A DNA stretch of 64,000 nt from Parapusillimonas granuli. Lineage in GTDB: Bacteria > Pseudomonadota > Gammaproteobacteria > Burkholderiales > Burkholderiaceae_B. The number at the start of each line of letters is the position of its first letter. Positions within the stretch are counted from its first letter, which is position 1. Below, piece after piece: positions 16,983-26,463 of this stretch. Location: positions 23,775 through 87,774 of the forward strand of contig NZ_JACCEM010000014.1 in NCBI RefSeq assembly GCF_013416525.1, read 5' to 3'. The notes under the pieces were generated by a model. That model was not told the DNA's origin. It saw nothing but the letters and a program-made list of their open reading frames with translations, and ran no database searches. A program made the translations under genes and the position numbers.

Positions 16983-18659
16983 TCAGAGCGCCTCGCTTGC
17001 GTAGTCGGCCAGCCGCGAGCGTTCGCCGCGCTGCAGCGTGATGTGGCCGGCATGCGGCCAGCCCTTGAAGCGGTCCACCACATAGGTCAGCCCCGAGCTG
17101 CCTTCCGTCAGGTAGGGGGTGTCGATCTGGGCGATGTTGCCCAGGCAGACGATCTTGGTGCCGGGGCCGGCGCGGGTGACCAGCGTCTTCATTTGCTTGG
17201 GCGTGAGGTTCTGCGCTTCGTCGATGATCAGGAATTTGTTCAGGAAGGTGCGGCCGCGCATGAAATTGAGCGACTTCACCTTGATGCGCGAGCGTATCAG
17301 CTCCATGGTGGAGTTCTTGGGCCAGTCCGGCCCCGAGCCGCCGCCGAATTCGGCATTGCCCGCGCCCAGGTGCAGCACTTCGAGGTTGTCTTCCAGCGCG
17401 CCCATCCAGGGCAGCATTTTTTCTTCTTCGGTGCCCGGCAGGAAGCCGATGTCGTCGCCGACCGGCACGGTGGCGCGGGTGATGATGATCTCGTTGTAGC
17501 GCTTGGTTTCGAGCGTCTGGGTGAGCCCGCTGGCCAGGGCCAGCAGGGTCTTGCCGGTGCCCGCCTGGCCCAGCAGCGATACGAAGTCGCAATCGGGGTT
17601 CATGAGCAGGTTGAGTGCGAAGTTCTGTTCGCGGTTCCTGGCCGTGATGCCCCAGACGTTGTTCTTGCCGTGGCTGTAGTCGCGCAGGGTGGCGAGCACC
17701 GCGCTCTTGCCGCTGACTTCCTTCACCTGGGCCTGCAGGGGGAGGTCGCCGTCGAAGTAGACGAACTCGTTGACGATGAATTCCGAGCACAGCGGGCCGC
17801 GGATGCGGTAATACGTGGTGCCGCCCTGCTGCCAGGATTCGACGTCCTTGCCGTGCTTGAGCCAGAAGTTCTCCGGCAACGGCATGACGCCGTCATAGAG
17901 CAGGTCGGAGTCGTCCAGCACGTGGTCGCTCAGGTAGTCCTCGGCTTCCAGGCCCAGCGAGCGGGCCTTGAGCCGCATGTTGATGTCCTTGGACACCAGG
18001 ATGACTTCGCGCTTGTCGTGGATGCGCTGCAGCGCGTGCACGACGCAGAGTATGGCGTTGTCGGCCTTGCCCGGGGGCAGGTCGATGGGCAGCTTGGATT
18101 CCAGCGCCGTCGTCTGCAGGTGCAACCGCCCCAGGGCCTCGGCGTTGCCGAGGGCGTCCAGGTCCACGCCGGCTTCCAGGTCCTTGGTTCCGCTGACCAG
18201 GCCGTCCAGCGAACGGCTGACCTGCCGGGCGTTGCGCGCCACTTCCGACATGCCTTTCTTTTGATGGTCGAGCTCTTCCAGGACGATCATGGGCAGGAAG
18301 ATGTCGTGCTCTTCGAACTTGAAGAGCGAGTTGGAATCGTGCAGCAGGACGTTGGTGTCCAGCACGAACAGCTTGCGCTTGGACGCCGCCAGCCGCTTTC
18401 TTTTCGAGGGCGTGCGCGCCTGGGCGACGGGCGCCGGTTCGGCGGCGGTGATTTCAGGCTTGATGGCGTCGGCCACGGCCGGCGGCTGGACCGGCAGCGC
18501 GGTTGAAGCAGGGCCCGCCTGCGGCGCCGCGGGAGCGGGCGCCGCGGCCTTGCCGGCCGGGCGGGGGGCAGTTGCCTTGGCTTTGACGGCGATGGGCGGT
18601 TCTGTGGTGTCGATGGCAACCGTGGCGCCCATGCGTGTTGGCAACTTGGGTAGCGGCAT
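16983..18659 (-). CDS. PhoH family ATPase with N-terminal PIN domain (PhoH2 type)
   Basis: A fused PIN nuclease-PhoH ATPase/helicase, the architecture of PhoH2 proteins that act as RNA helicase/ribonuclease. It is 558 residues from the ATG at 18659. Residues about 20-85 are an Ala/Pro-rich linker without structure; the PIN domain starts at FVLDTNVLLHD (Asp101) with VLEELDHQKKG; the PhoH ATPase carries Walker A GQAGTGKT at about 364-371, RATVPVGDDIGFLPG, and Walker B FLIIDEAQNLT near 476. AGGAG lies 11 bases upstream of the chosen ATG, a little far; ATG 18632 is possible. It sits between bcp and pdxA on the same strand. Confidence 0.92.
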   Translation of the reverse strand: MPLPKLPTRMGATVAIDTTEPPIAVKAKATAPRPAGKAAAPAPAAPQAGPASTALPVQPPAVADAIKPEITAAEPAPVAQARTPSKRKRLAASKRKLFVLDTNVLLHDSNSLFKFEEHDIFLPMIVLEELDHQKKGMSEVARNARQVSRSLDGLVSGTKDLEAGVDLDALGNAEALGRLHLQTTALESKLPIDLPPGKADNAILCVVHALQRIHDKREVILVSKDINMRLKARSLGLEAEDYLSDHVLDDSDLLYDGVMPLPENFWLKHGKDVESWQQGGTTYYRIRGPLCSEFIVNEFVYFDGDLPLQAQVKEVSGKSAVLATLRDYSHGKNNVWGITARNREQNFALNLLMNPDCDFVSLLGQAGTGKTLLALASGLTQTLETKRYNEIIITRATVPVGDDIGFLPGTEEEKMLPWMGALEDNLEVLHLGAGNAEFGGGSGPDWPKNSTMELIRSRIKVKSLNFMRGRTFLNKFLIIDEAQNLTPKQMKTLVTRAGPGTKIVCLGNIAQIDTPYLTEGSSGLTYVVDRFKGWPHAGHITLQRGERSRLADYASEAL

Positions 18660-18709
18660 AAGGGTCTTAGCTCCTGAAAATTTTTGAGGTCCTGGCACGG
18701 GCGGGCGGC

Positions 18710-19180
18710 TCAGCCCCTGGCCGCCTGCACGGCCTGCAGGACGTCGTCGACGTGGCCCGGCACCTTGAGGCCGCGCCATTCGCGCTGCAGCACGCCGTGC
18801 TCGTCGATGAGGAAGGTGCTGCGTTCGATGCCGCGCACTTGTTTACCGTACATGTTTTTCATCTTCATGACGCCGAAGAGCTGGCACAGGCTTTCGTCTT
18901 CGTCGGCGATCAGGGGGAAGGGCAGGTCCTGCTTCTCGGTGAAGCCGGCGTGGGACTTCAGGGAATCGCGCGATACGCCGATGATCTGGCATCCCGCATC
19001 GACGAAATCCTGGTAGCGGTCGCGGAAGCCCTGGGCCTGCGTGGTGCAGCCCGGCGTGTTGTCCTTGGGATAGAAGTACAGCACGGTGAGGTGGCCGCGC
19101 AGGCCCTGGGCGCCGACTTCCCCTTGCGTGCTGGCGGCGGTGAATGCGGGTATGGGCTTGCCGACGGTGACCTGGCTCAT
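18710..19180 (-). CDS. bcp: thioredoxin-dependent peroxiredoxin (Bcp/PrxQ family)
   Basis: Reduces hydrogen peroxide and alkyl hydroperoxides. It is 156 residues of the AhpC/TSA fold, with the peroxidatic Cys45 in NTPGCTTQAQGFRD. In many Bcp proteins a resolving Cys sits five residues later; here that position is Gln (Q50), and the only other Cys is Cys63, so it may work as a 1-Cys enzyme or use Cys63. The ATG at 19180 overlaps the stop of the upstream DUF498 gene (ATGA). Confidence 0.94.
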   Translation of the reverse strand: MSQVTVGKPIPAFTAASTQGEVGAQGLRGHLTVLYFYPKDNTPGCTTQAQGFRDRYQDFVDAGCQIIGVSRDSLKSHAGFTEKQDLPFPLIADEDESLCQLFGVMKMKNMYGKQVRGIERSTFLIDEHGVLQREWRGLKVPGHVDDVLQAVQAARG

Positions 19181-19626
19181 GCGGGCTCCTTGTAGGGTAG
19201 AAGGGCCACGATCACGCGCCGCCCTTCGGACATCAGAATATTGTAGGTTCGGGCGGCCGCCTGGGTGCTCATGGATTCTATCCCTATGCCCAGCCTGAGG
19301 ATGGGCGCCGTCACCCGGGCGGGCAGCAGGTACTGCTTGCGGCCCGTGCCGATGAGGATGACCTCGGGGGCGTCCGGCGGCTTTTGCGGTGCTGCGGAGT
19401 CGTCCAGAAACGCCATGGGATCGGCCTTTTCGTCCTGCAGGCCGGCGATGTCGCGCAGGACCGCGGTGGTGATGTCGGCCGCCGAGGACACCTTCCATTC
19501 GTGGATTTCCCCTTCGGGGGCGAAATAGACGGCATGAGTATAGGCCGTTTCGTTTATCTCGATGTGGTCGTCCCGGAACGCCGTCACGGTATTGAGGGCG
19601 GGATTGGATTCGCTTTGCAATTGCAC
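19177..19626 (-). CDS. Mth938-like (DUF498) domain protein
   Basis: A 149-residue cytoplasmic protein of the DUF498/Mth938 family, whose mitochondrial relatives (NDUFAF3) assist complex I assembly; the bacterial role is not established. Visible features are [19 protein letters not shown] and the conserved core [15 protein letters not shown] then [32 protein letters not shown]. It overlaps bcp by 4 bases and is divergent from alaC. Confidence 0.9.
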   Translation of the reverse strand: MQLQSESNPALNTVTAFRDDHIEINETAYTHAVYFAPEGEIHEWKVSSAADITTAVLRDIAGLQDEKADPMAFLDDSAAPQKPPDAPEVILIGTGRKQYLLPARVTAPILRLGIGIESMSTQAAARTYNILMSEGRRVIVALLPYKEPA

Positions 19627-19786
19627 TGGTTACTCCCCAAGTCAACTTGATGATAGCGCAAAGCTCGTTTTCATAGGATGGATTAAACTTGTTCGCCATT
19701 TGCCGCAGGCGACGGCTTGCGCTAGATTACTCATTTTGCTGCACTGCACACCCTCACCATTTCCGTCTACAGACCCAAGGACCATC

Positions 19787-20974
19787 ATGACGAACTTTCC
19801 TCGCATAGAGCGTTTGCCGCCCTACGTGTTCAATATAACCGGCGAACTCAAGATGGCGGCGCGACGGCGCGGCGAGGACATCATCGACATGTCCATGGGC
19901 AACCCCGACGGCCCCACTCCGCGGCACATCGTGGACAAGCTCGTCGAGGCGGCCTCGCGGCCCGACACCCACGGCTATTCCGTCTCCAAGGGCATCCCGC
20001 GGCTGCGCAAGGCCATTTCGGGCTGGTACGAGCGGCGCTACGGCGTGCAGATCGACCCCGACAGCGAGGCCATCGTCACCATAGGCTCGAAAGAAGGCCT
20101 GGCCCACCTCATGCTGGCCACGCTGGACCGCGGCGACACGGTGCTGGTGCCCAACCCCAGCTACCCCATCCACATCTACGGCGCGGTCATCGCGGGCGCG
20201 AACATCCGTTCGGTGCCGATGACGCCGGGGCTGGACTTCTTCGAGGAAATCGAGCGCGCCGTGCGCGAAAGCATACCCAAGCCCAAGATGATGATCCTGG
20301 GCTTCCCCAGCAATCCCACGGCGCAGTGCGTGGACCTGTCCTTCTTCGAGCGCATCGTCGCGCTGGCGCGCGAGCACAACATCCTGGTGGTGCACGACCT
20401 GGCCTATGCGGACATCACCTTCGACGGCTACGTGGCCCCGTCCATCATGCAGGTGGAAGGCGCGCGCGACGTGGCGGTCGAGTTCTTCACCATGAGCAAG
20501 AGCTACAACATGGCCGGCTGGCGGGTGGGCTTCATGGTCGGGAACCAGGAGCTGGTCAACGCGCTCGCGCGCATCAAGAGCTACCACGACTACGGCACGT
20601 TCACGCCCATCCAGGTCGCGTCCATCGCTGCGCTCGAAGGCCCGCAGGACTGCGTCGCAGAGGTCGTGGAGCAATACCGGCTGCGGCGCGACGTCCTGGC
20701 CAAGGGCCTGCACGAAGCGGGCTGGCCCGTCGACATTCCCAAGGCGTCCATGTACATCTGGGCCAAGATCCCCGATTTCTACCAGGGCATGGGCTCGCTG
20801 GAATTCTCCAAGCGCCTGCTGGCCGACGCCAAGGTGGCGGTGTCGCCGGGCGTGGGCTTCGGCGAATACGGCGACGACTACGTGCGCTTCGCCCTGATCG
20901 AAAACGAGCAGCGGATCCGCCAGGCGGTGCGCGGCATCAAGGACATGTTCCGCAAAGACGGCATGGGCAGGTAG
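19787..20974 (+). CDS. alaC: alanine aminotransferase-type class I aminotransferase
   Basis: PLP enzyme of the AlaC/YfdZ family, interconverting pyruvate and alanine with glutamate. It is 395 residues, with [29 protein letters not shown], the PLP contacts PSNPTAQ and HDLAYADI, and the Schiff-base Lys238 in [14 protein letters not shown]. The start ATG 19787 ([16 protein letters not shown]) matches the family N-terminus. It lies 67 bases upstream of hom on the same strand, as in many betaproteobacteria; the gap 20975-21041 has TACAAT near 20992 that could start hom separately. Confidence 0.92.
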   Translation: MTNFPRIERLPPYVFNITGELKMAARRRGEDIIDMSMGNPDGPTPRHIVDKLVEAASRPDTHGYSVSKGIPRLRKAISGWYERRYGVQIDPDSEAIVTIGSKEGLAHLMLATLDRGDTVLVPNPSYPIHIYGAVIAGANIRSVPMTPGLDFFEEIERAVRESIPKPKMMILGFPSNPTAQCVDLSFFERIVALAREHNILVVHDLAYADITFDGYVAPSIMQVEGARDVAVEFFTMSKSYNMAGWRVGFMVGNQELVNALARIKSYHDYGTFTPIQVASIAALEGPQDCVAEVVEQYRLRRDVLAKGLHEAGWPVDIPKASMYIWAKIPDFYQGMGSLEFSKRLLADAKVAVSPGVGFGEYGDDYVRFALIENEQRIRQAVRGIKDMFRKDGMGR

Positions 20975-21041
20975 GCCGGGGCGGCGCTTGGCTACAATAA
21001 GCGTTTTTTCAGCGTTTTTTCCGCAAGTACGGATCGGGTAA

Positions 21042-22346
21042 ATGAGTCCTATTAAAGTTGGTTTGCTGGGGCTGGGCGTCGTCGGGGGCGGCACCTGGAA
21101 GGTATTGACGCGCAATGCCGAAGAGATCGCGCGCCGCGCCGGCCGGCGCATCGAGGTCTCGGCCATCGCCGTCCGTGACGTCGAAAAGGCGAGAAAACTG
21201 GTGGGCGACCAGGCGCAGGTCTGCCGCGACGGCTTCGAGGTCGTGCGCCGGCCCGACATCGACATCGTCGTCGAGATCATCGGCGGCGACACCCTGGCCC
21301 GCGAACTGGTCATGGAGGCCATCGCCCGGGGCAAGCACGTCGTGACGGCCAACAAGGCCTTGCTGGCCAAGCACGGCAATGAAATCTTCGCCGCCGCGCA
21401 CCAGAAAGGCGTCATGGTGGCCTTCGAAGCCGCCGTGGCCGGCGGCATCCCCATCATCAAGGCGATACGCGAAGGCCTGACGGCCAATCGCATCCAGTGG
21501 CTGGCCGGCATCATCAACGGCACGACCAATTTCATCCTGTCGGAAATGCGCGCGCGCGGGCTGTCCTTCAATGAAGTGCTGGCCGAAGCGCAGCGGCTGG
21601 GCTATGCGGAAGCCGACCCCACCTTCGACATCGAGGGCGTGGACGCCGCGCACAAGCTCACGCTGCTTGCCTCGCTGGCGTTCGGCGTGCCGGTGCAGTT
21701 CGACAAAGCCCACATCGAGGGCATTTCCAGCCTGGCCCGCGAAGACATCGTCCATGCCGAGCGCCTGGGCTATCGCATCAAGCTGCTGGGCTTCACGCGC
21801 CGGCGCAACGACGGCATCGAACTGCGGGTGCACCCCACCCTGGTGCCCGCCGAGCGCCTGCTGGCCAACGTCGAAGGCGCCATGAACGCGGTGCTGGTCA
21901 GCGGCGACATGGTCGGCCCCACGCTGTATTACGGCCAGGGAGCCGGCGAGCTGCCCACGGCGTCCGCGGTGGTCGCCGACCTGGTCGACGTCACCCGCCT
22001 GCAGACGGCCGACCCGGAGCACCGGGTTCCCTATCTGGCCTTCCAGCCCGACGCGCTGGACGACACGCCCATACTGCCCATCGAAGAAGTCCGTTCCTCG
22101 TATTATCTGCGCATGCGCGTGCTGGACCGCCCCGGCGTACTGGCCGACATCGCCCGCATACTGGCCGACGTCGGCATTTCCATAGGGTCCATGATCCAGG
22201 AGCCGCACGGCGAAACCGAAGCCGACATCATCTTCCTGACGCACGAGGCGCGCGAAGGCGACATCGACAGCGCCTTGCAGCGCATCGGCGCCCTGGCTTT
22301 CGTGCATTCCGACGTCACGCGCCTGCGCATGGAGCACCTGATATGA
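21042..22346 (+). CDS. hom: homoserine dehydrogenase
   Basis: NAD(P)-dependent reduction of aspartate semialdehyde to homoserine, the branch point to threonine and methionine. It is 434 residues: Rossmann GLGVVGGGT at 8-16, catalytic domain with NKALLAKHG and AAVAGGIPIIKAIREGL, GIINGTTNFILSEM, and a C-terminal ACT domain (YYLRMRVLDRPGVLADIA) that gives feedback inhibition by threonine. The last 4 bases overlap thrC (ATGA). Confidence 0.97.
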   Translation: MSPIKVGLLGLGVVGGGTWKVLTRNAEEIARRAGRRIEVSAIAVRDVEKARKLVGDQAQVCRDGFEVVRRPDIDIVVEIIGGDTLARELVMEAIARGKHVVTANKALLAKHGNEIFAAAHQKGVMVAFEAAVAGGIPIIKAIREGLTANRIQWLAGIINGTTNFILSEMRARGLSFNEVLAEAQRLGYAEADPTFDIEGVDAAHKLTLLASLAFGVPVQFDKAHIEGISSLAREDIVHAERLGYRIKLLGFTRRRNDGIELRVHPTLVPAERLLANVEGAMNAVLVSGDMVGPTLYYGQGAGELPTASAVVADLVDVTRLQTADPEHRVPYLAFQPDALDDTPILPIEEVRSSYYLRMRVLDRPGVLADIARILADVGISIGSMIQEPHGETEADIIFLTHEAREGDIDSALQRIGALAFVHSDVTRLRMEHLI

Positions 22347-23758
22347 AATACCGTTCCACCCGCGGCGGCATGGCGCCGCAATCGTTCTCCGACATCCTGC
22401 TCGAAGGCCTGGCGCCCGACGGCGGCCTCGCGCTGCCGGAGCGCTTTCCCGCCGTCGATGCCGACACCCTGGAGTCCTGGCGGGCGCTTTCCTACGCCGA
22501 ACTGGCCGCGGAGATCCTGAGGCTGTACATCGACGACATTCCCCGCGACGACCTCCTGGCCCTGACGCGGGCCGCCTACAACGCCTCGGTGTTCGGCAGC
22601 GAACAAATCGTGCCCCTGAAGCCGCTGAATCGCGGCCTGACGCTGCTCGGCCTGTCCGAAGGCCCGACGCTGGCCTTCAAGGACATGGCGATGCAGTTCC
22701 TGGGCCAGGTCTTCGAATACGTGCTGGGCAAGCGCAACGCCACGCTGAACATCCTGGGCGCGACGTCCGGCGATACCGGTTCCGCCGCCGAATACGCCTT
22801 GCGCGGCAAGCGCGGCGTGAACGTCTTCATGCTGTCGCCGCATGGCCGCATGAGCGAGTTCCAGCGCGCCCAGATGTATTCCCTGCAGGACGAGAACATC
22901 CACAACCTGGCGCTCAAGGGCGTGTTCGACGACTGCCAGGACATCGTCAAGGCGCTGGCGGGCGACCTGGACTTCAAGTCGCGCTACCGGCTGGGCGCCG
23001 TCAACTCCATCAATTGGGCGCGCATCGCCGCGCAGGTGGTCTATTACTTCTGGGGCTGGCTGCGCGCCACGACGGCGGCGGGGGCGCAGGTGTCGTTCAC
23101 GGTCCCGTCGGGCAATTTCGGCAACATCCTGTCCGGGCACATCGCCCGCCGGATGGGCTTGCCGATCCGGCGCCTGGTGCTGGCCACCAACGAGAACAAC
23201 GTGCTCGAAGAATTCTTCCGCACCGGCGTCTACCGCCCGCGTTCGGCCGAGCAGACCCACGCCACGTCCAGCCCGTCCATGGACATCTCCCGCGCCTCGA
23301 ACTTCGAGCGCTTCGTCTTCGATCTCGTGGACCAGGACGCCGGCAAGGTCAAGGCCTGCTGGAAGCAGCTGGACGAAACCGGCGCCTTCGATCTCAGCGG
23401 CCTGAAGCCCTTGTTCGAATCGCGTTACGGTTTCGTCGCCGGGGCCAGCACCCATGCCGACCGGCTGGCCACCATCCGGCAGGTCTATGAAGAAACCGGG
23501 GTGCTCATCGACCCGCACACGGCCGACGGCGTCAAGGTCGGCGCCGGCCATGTGGAAGAGGGCATCCCCATGCTGGTGCTCGAAACCGCCTTGCCGGCCA
23601 AGTTCGGCGAGACCATCCAAGAAGCCATCGGCAAGCCCGCGCCCATCCCCGCGCATTTGCAGGGGCTGGCCCGGCTGCCGCAGCGTGTCGAGGTCATGGA
23701 CTGCGACGCCGAGCTGGTGCGCGACTACATCAAGCGCCACGTGGCGGCCCAGGCCTGA
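22343..23758 (+). CDS. thrC: threonine synthase
   Basis: PLP enzyme converting phosphohomoserine to threonine. It is 471 residues, the longer type found in yeast and many proteobacteria. The N-terminal MKYRSTRGG and PDGGLALPE, the PLP Lys113 in TLAFKDMAMQFLG, the SGDTGSAAEYAL phosphate site and VPSGNFGNILSGH are all visible. Coupled to hom by a 4-base overlap. A homoserine kinase gene is not in the window. Confidence 0.97.
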   Translation: MKYRSTRGGMAPQSFSDILLEGLAPDGGLALPERFPAVDADTLESWRALSYAELAAEILRLYIDDIPRDDLLALTRAAYNASVFGSEQIVPLKPLNRGLTLLGLSEGPTLAFKDMAMQFLGQVFEYVLGKRNATLNILGATSGDTGSAAEYALRGKRGVNVFMLSPHGRMSEFQRAQMYSLQDENIHNLALKGVFDDCQDIVKALAGDLDFKSRYRLGAVNSINWARIAAQVVYYFWGWLRATTAAGAQVSFTVPSGNFGNILSGHIARRMGLPIRRLVLATNENNVLEEFFRTGVYRPRSAEQTHATSSPSMDISRASNFERFVFDLVDQDAGKVKACWKQLDETGAFDLSGLKPLFESRYGFVAGASTHADRLATIRQVYEETGVLIDPHTADGVKVGAGHVEEGIPMLVLETALPAKFGETIQEAIGKPAPIPAHLQGLARLPQRVEVMDCDAELVRDYIKRHVAAQA

Positions 23759-23770
23759 TCGGGGCGCATC

Positions 23771-24154
23771 ATGCTGACCTTCGGGCATTTCCTGGCGGTC
23801 GGCGTGGGTGCGGCCATCGGCGCGGTGCTGCGCTGGCTGCTGGGTTTGTGGCTGAATACCGCGCATGCGGCCTTGCCTTGGGGCACGTTGGCGGCCAACC
23901 TGGCCGGCGGCTATCTGGTCGGGCTGATCCTCGCGGTGCTGCTGCAGTGGCCGGAAGTGCCGGCCTGGCTGCGGCTATTCCTCATCACCGGCTTCCTGGG
24001 CGGCCTGACGACGTTTTCCACGTTTTCCGGCGAGGTCTACGGCTTGCTCGAACGCGGCGAGTTCGGGCAGGCGCTGCTCTATGCCGGCGCCAGCCTGTTC
24101 GGCAGCCTGCTGTTGACGGCGGCCGGGTTCGCCACGCTGCGCGGGCTGAAGTAA
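23771..24154 (+). CDS. crcB: fluoride exporter CrcB/Fluc
   Basis: Small dual-topology membrane channel that expels fluoride. It is 127 residues with four hydrophobic segments; GAVLRWLLG near 17-25, Asn43 in LAANLAGGYLVG and the hallmark GFLGGLTTFSTFSGE at 74-88 are present. It starts 12 bases after thrC, so it is probably read with hom-thrC; there is no room for a fluoride riboswitch. A weak stem (GAGGCG/CGCCTC, 24161-24180) follows the stop. Confidence 0.95.
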   Translation: MLTFGHFLAVGVGAAIGAVLRWLLGLWLNTAHAALPWGTLAANLAGGYLVGLILAVLLQWPEVPAWLRLFLITGFLGGLTTFSTFSGEVYGLLERGEFGQALLYAGASLFGSLLLTAAGFATLRGLK

Positions 24155-24212
24155 AGAGGGGAGGCGAAGGGTCACGCCTCGCGTGGCGCCCGCCTTCTGG
24201 CGTTGACGGGCC

Positions 24213-25562
24213 TTAGCCCCCGAGATCCCTCGACGCCATCAATTCCTCGGCCGCGCGGTTCCCGCTGATCACCGCGCCCTCCAGAACCGCCGGATAAGAC
24301 GTATCCGTCCAATCGCCCGCCGCCCAGACGCGCGGCCAGGGCGTGGTGTTGGGCGGGCGGCGCAGACCGGGCAGGGCGGCGAAGGTGGCGCGTTTTTCAA
24401 CAATGAGATGGTGCCCCAGGACCTCGGGCAGGCGCGCGCGGGCGCGCGTCTGTTCGCGGACCTGGTCGATGATGCGCGCGATCACGGTCGGGCGGTCGTG
24501 CTCCATCAGGGCGCGTGCGTCGCTGACGACGACGTGCAGCAGCGCGGCGGCCGCCGGCGTCCCGGGGGCGGCATACGCCCGCCGGTTGAACAGCCATTGG
24601 CCGAAGTGCAGGCGCGCGGGGTCTTCCCGCAGCAAGAGCATGGGGCTGGAGTCGGGCCAGGCCGCTTTCAGCTGCAGCGTGAGCGTGGCGATGGGCAGAT
24701 AGGCGAAGGCCGACAGCATGCCCAGGTAATCCTCGCCGCCGGGCCGGCGGGGCAGCTGCGCCAGCAGCGTTCGGACGGATGCCGCGTTTCCGGCCAGCAC
24801 GACGGCGTCGTAGGATTCTCCGTCCACTTCGACGTGGCCGGCGCCCGCCGCCAGCTGCCGCACGGTGTGCGACGGCCGCCAGGCGGACGCACCGTCCGGG
24901 CCCGCGGCCAGGCGGCGCACGGCCTGGTCGGGCCACAAGGCCGACAGGTCGACGCGCGGCAGCAGCATGTCGGTCGCCTCGCGCCGGCCGCCCAGGCTGT
25001 CGCGCAGCACGCGGGCGAACAGCCCGGCGCATGCCTGGTCCGGCGGGGTGTTCAGGGCCGCCACGCAGAGCGGCCGCCAGAGGCGCTCGACCATGTGCGG
25101 CGATTGCCGGGTTGCGAGCAGCCAGTCGCCGACGGTGGCGCCGGGCGGCATGCGCCACCCGCGCAGGCGCAGGGCGGCCACGGCGCGCATGAGCGACAGG
25201 CGTTCCGTGGCGCGCATGCCGCGCCCGGACAATATGCCGGCCAGGAGATGGAAGGGCGCGGCGATGCCGGGCGTTTTCAGGCGGAAGCCGCCGTCCGCCG
25301 ATTCGATGGCCAGCGGCATGCGGTGGAAGGCGGCCCCGGCGTCCAGCCCGAGATCGCGCATGAGGCCCAGCGTGGCGGCATAGGCGCCCAGCAGGATGTG
25401 CTGGCCGTTGTCGATGTCGACCCCCGGCCGCCACGGCACGCGGCGCGCCCGCCCGCCGGGCGTGGCGGAGGATTCATACACGACGACGCCATGGCCGGCC
25501 CGCCGCAGGCGGACGGCGGCGGCCAGGCCGGCCCAGCCGCCGCCCACCACGGCAAGCCTCAC
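24213..25562 (-). CDS. hpnE: hydroxysqualene dehydroxylase HpnE
   Basis: FAD-dependent amine-oxidase-like enzyme that reduces hydroxysqualene to squalene, the last of three steps from farnesyl diphosphate. It is 449 residues from the GTG at 25562: N-terminal FAD site VRLAVVGGGWAGLAAAVRL, YESSATPGGRARRV, DNGQHILLGAY, and the C-terminal FAD contact VWAAGDWTDTSYPAVLEGAVISG. The GTG overlaps the hpnD stop as GTGA; an in-frame ATG at 25613 inside hpnD is less likely. Confidence 0.93.
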   Translation of the reverse strand: MRLAVVGGGWAGLAAAVRLRRAGHGVVVYESSATPGGRARRVPWRPGVDIDNGQHILLGAYAATLGLMRDLGLDAGAAFHRMPLAIESADGGFRLKTPGIAAPFHLLAGILSGRGMRATERLSLMRAVAALRLRGWRMPPGATVGDWLLATRQSPHMVERLWRPLCVAALNTPPDQACAGLFARVLRDSLGGRREATDMLLPRVDLSALWPDQAVRRLAAGPDGASAWRPSHTVRQLAAGAGHVEVDGESYDAVVLAGNAASVRTLLAQLPRRPGGEDYLGMLSAFAYLPIATLTLQLKAAWPDSSPMLLLREDPARLHFGQWLFNRRAYAAPGTPAAAALLHVVVSDARALMEHDRPTVIARIIDQVREQTRARARLPEVLGHHLIVEKRATFAALPGLRRPPNTTPWPRVWAAGDWTDTSYPAVLEGAVISGNRAAEELMASRDLGG

Positions 25563-26422
25563 CGGCCGAGGCGGCGCACCAGCCCGCGGCCGCCGCCCAC
25601 CCAGGTTTTCCATGCCAGCCAGAATTTGCGTATGGGCGTGAGCGAGATGCGCTGGTCGAGCACCCGCCACTGATCGCGCTCGATCTCGTGCAGCAGGGTG
25701 TGGTAGATGGCGGCCATCAAGAGACCGGGCCGTTGCGCGCGACGGTCTTCCTCGGGTAGCGCCCGCATGGCTTCGCGATAATACTGCCGGGCCCGATCCG
25801 TCTGGAAGCGCATCAGCGCCGCGAAGTTGTCGCTGTACCGCCGGTTCAGGATGTCCGCCGCGCTGACGTTGAAGGCACGCAAGTCTTCCTGGGGCAGGTA
25901 GATCCGCCCGCGCCGCGCGTCGTCGCCGACGTCGCGGATGATGTTGGTCAGCTGGAAGGCCAGGCCCAGCTTCTCGGCGTACTCCAGGGTTTCGGGGCGG
26001 GTGTAGCCGAAGATGCCGGCCGAGAGCTCGCCCACCACGCCGGCCGCATGCCAGCAGTATTTGCGCAGCTCGGGCCAGTCGGCATAGCGGGCGTGGTCCA
26101 GGTCCATTTCCATGCCTTCCACGACGGCGTACAGGCGGTCGGCGTCCAGCCCGTAGGGCTGCACGTGCGGCGCCAGGGCGCGCATGACGGGGTGGTCGGC
26201 GCGGCCGGCGTACATGTCTTCGATCTGGCTGCGCCACCATGCGAGCTTCATGCGCGCCACCGAGTGCTCCTCGCATTCGTCGACGACGTCATCGACTTCG
26301 CGGCAGAAGGCGTACAGGGCGGTGATGGCCTTGCGCCGTTCCGGCGGCAGGAACAGAAAAGAGTAATAAAAGCTCGAACCGCTTTGGGCGGCCTTGTTCT
26401 GGCAGTATTCGTCGGGTGTCAT
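25559..26422 (-). CDS. hpnD: presqualene diphosphate synthase HpnD
   Basis: Condenses two farnesyl diphosphates to presqualene diphosphate. It is 287 residues of the squalene/phytoene synthase fold, with the first Asp-rich motif DDVVDE at about 44-49, the substrate-loop PEDLRAF region, QLTNIIRDVGDDARRGR as second Asp motif, and GRIYLPQEDL. It lies between hpnC (41 bases upstream) and hpnE (4-base overlap). Confidence 0.94.
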   Translation of the reverse strand: MTPDEYCQNKAAQSGSSFYYSFLFLPPERRKAITALYAFCREVDDVVDECEEHSVARMKLAWWRSQIEDMYAGRADHPVMRALAPHVQPYGLDADRLYAVVEGMEMDLDHARYADWPELRKYCWHAAGVVGELSAGIFGYTRPETLEYAEKLGLAFQLTNIIRDVGDDARRGRIYLPQEDLRAFNVSAADILNRRYSDNFAALMRFQTDRARQYYREAMRALPEEDRRAQRPGLLMAAIYHTLLHEIERDQWRVLDQRISLTPIRKFWLAWKTWVGGGRGLVRRLGR

Positions 26423-26463
26423 GCTTGGTGGTCACCGTGGGATGTGGCGTGCCGCCCCGGGCG

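Noticed and set aside
15973..17790. Fusion of pdxA with upstream sequence in one 605-codon frame
   Set aside because: The upstream part is an out-of-frame reading of phoH; PdxA begins at the ATG at 16980.
23759..23770. Fluoride riboswitch upstream of crcB
   Set aside because: Only 12 bases separate thrC and crcB, too short for the aptamer.
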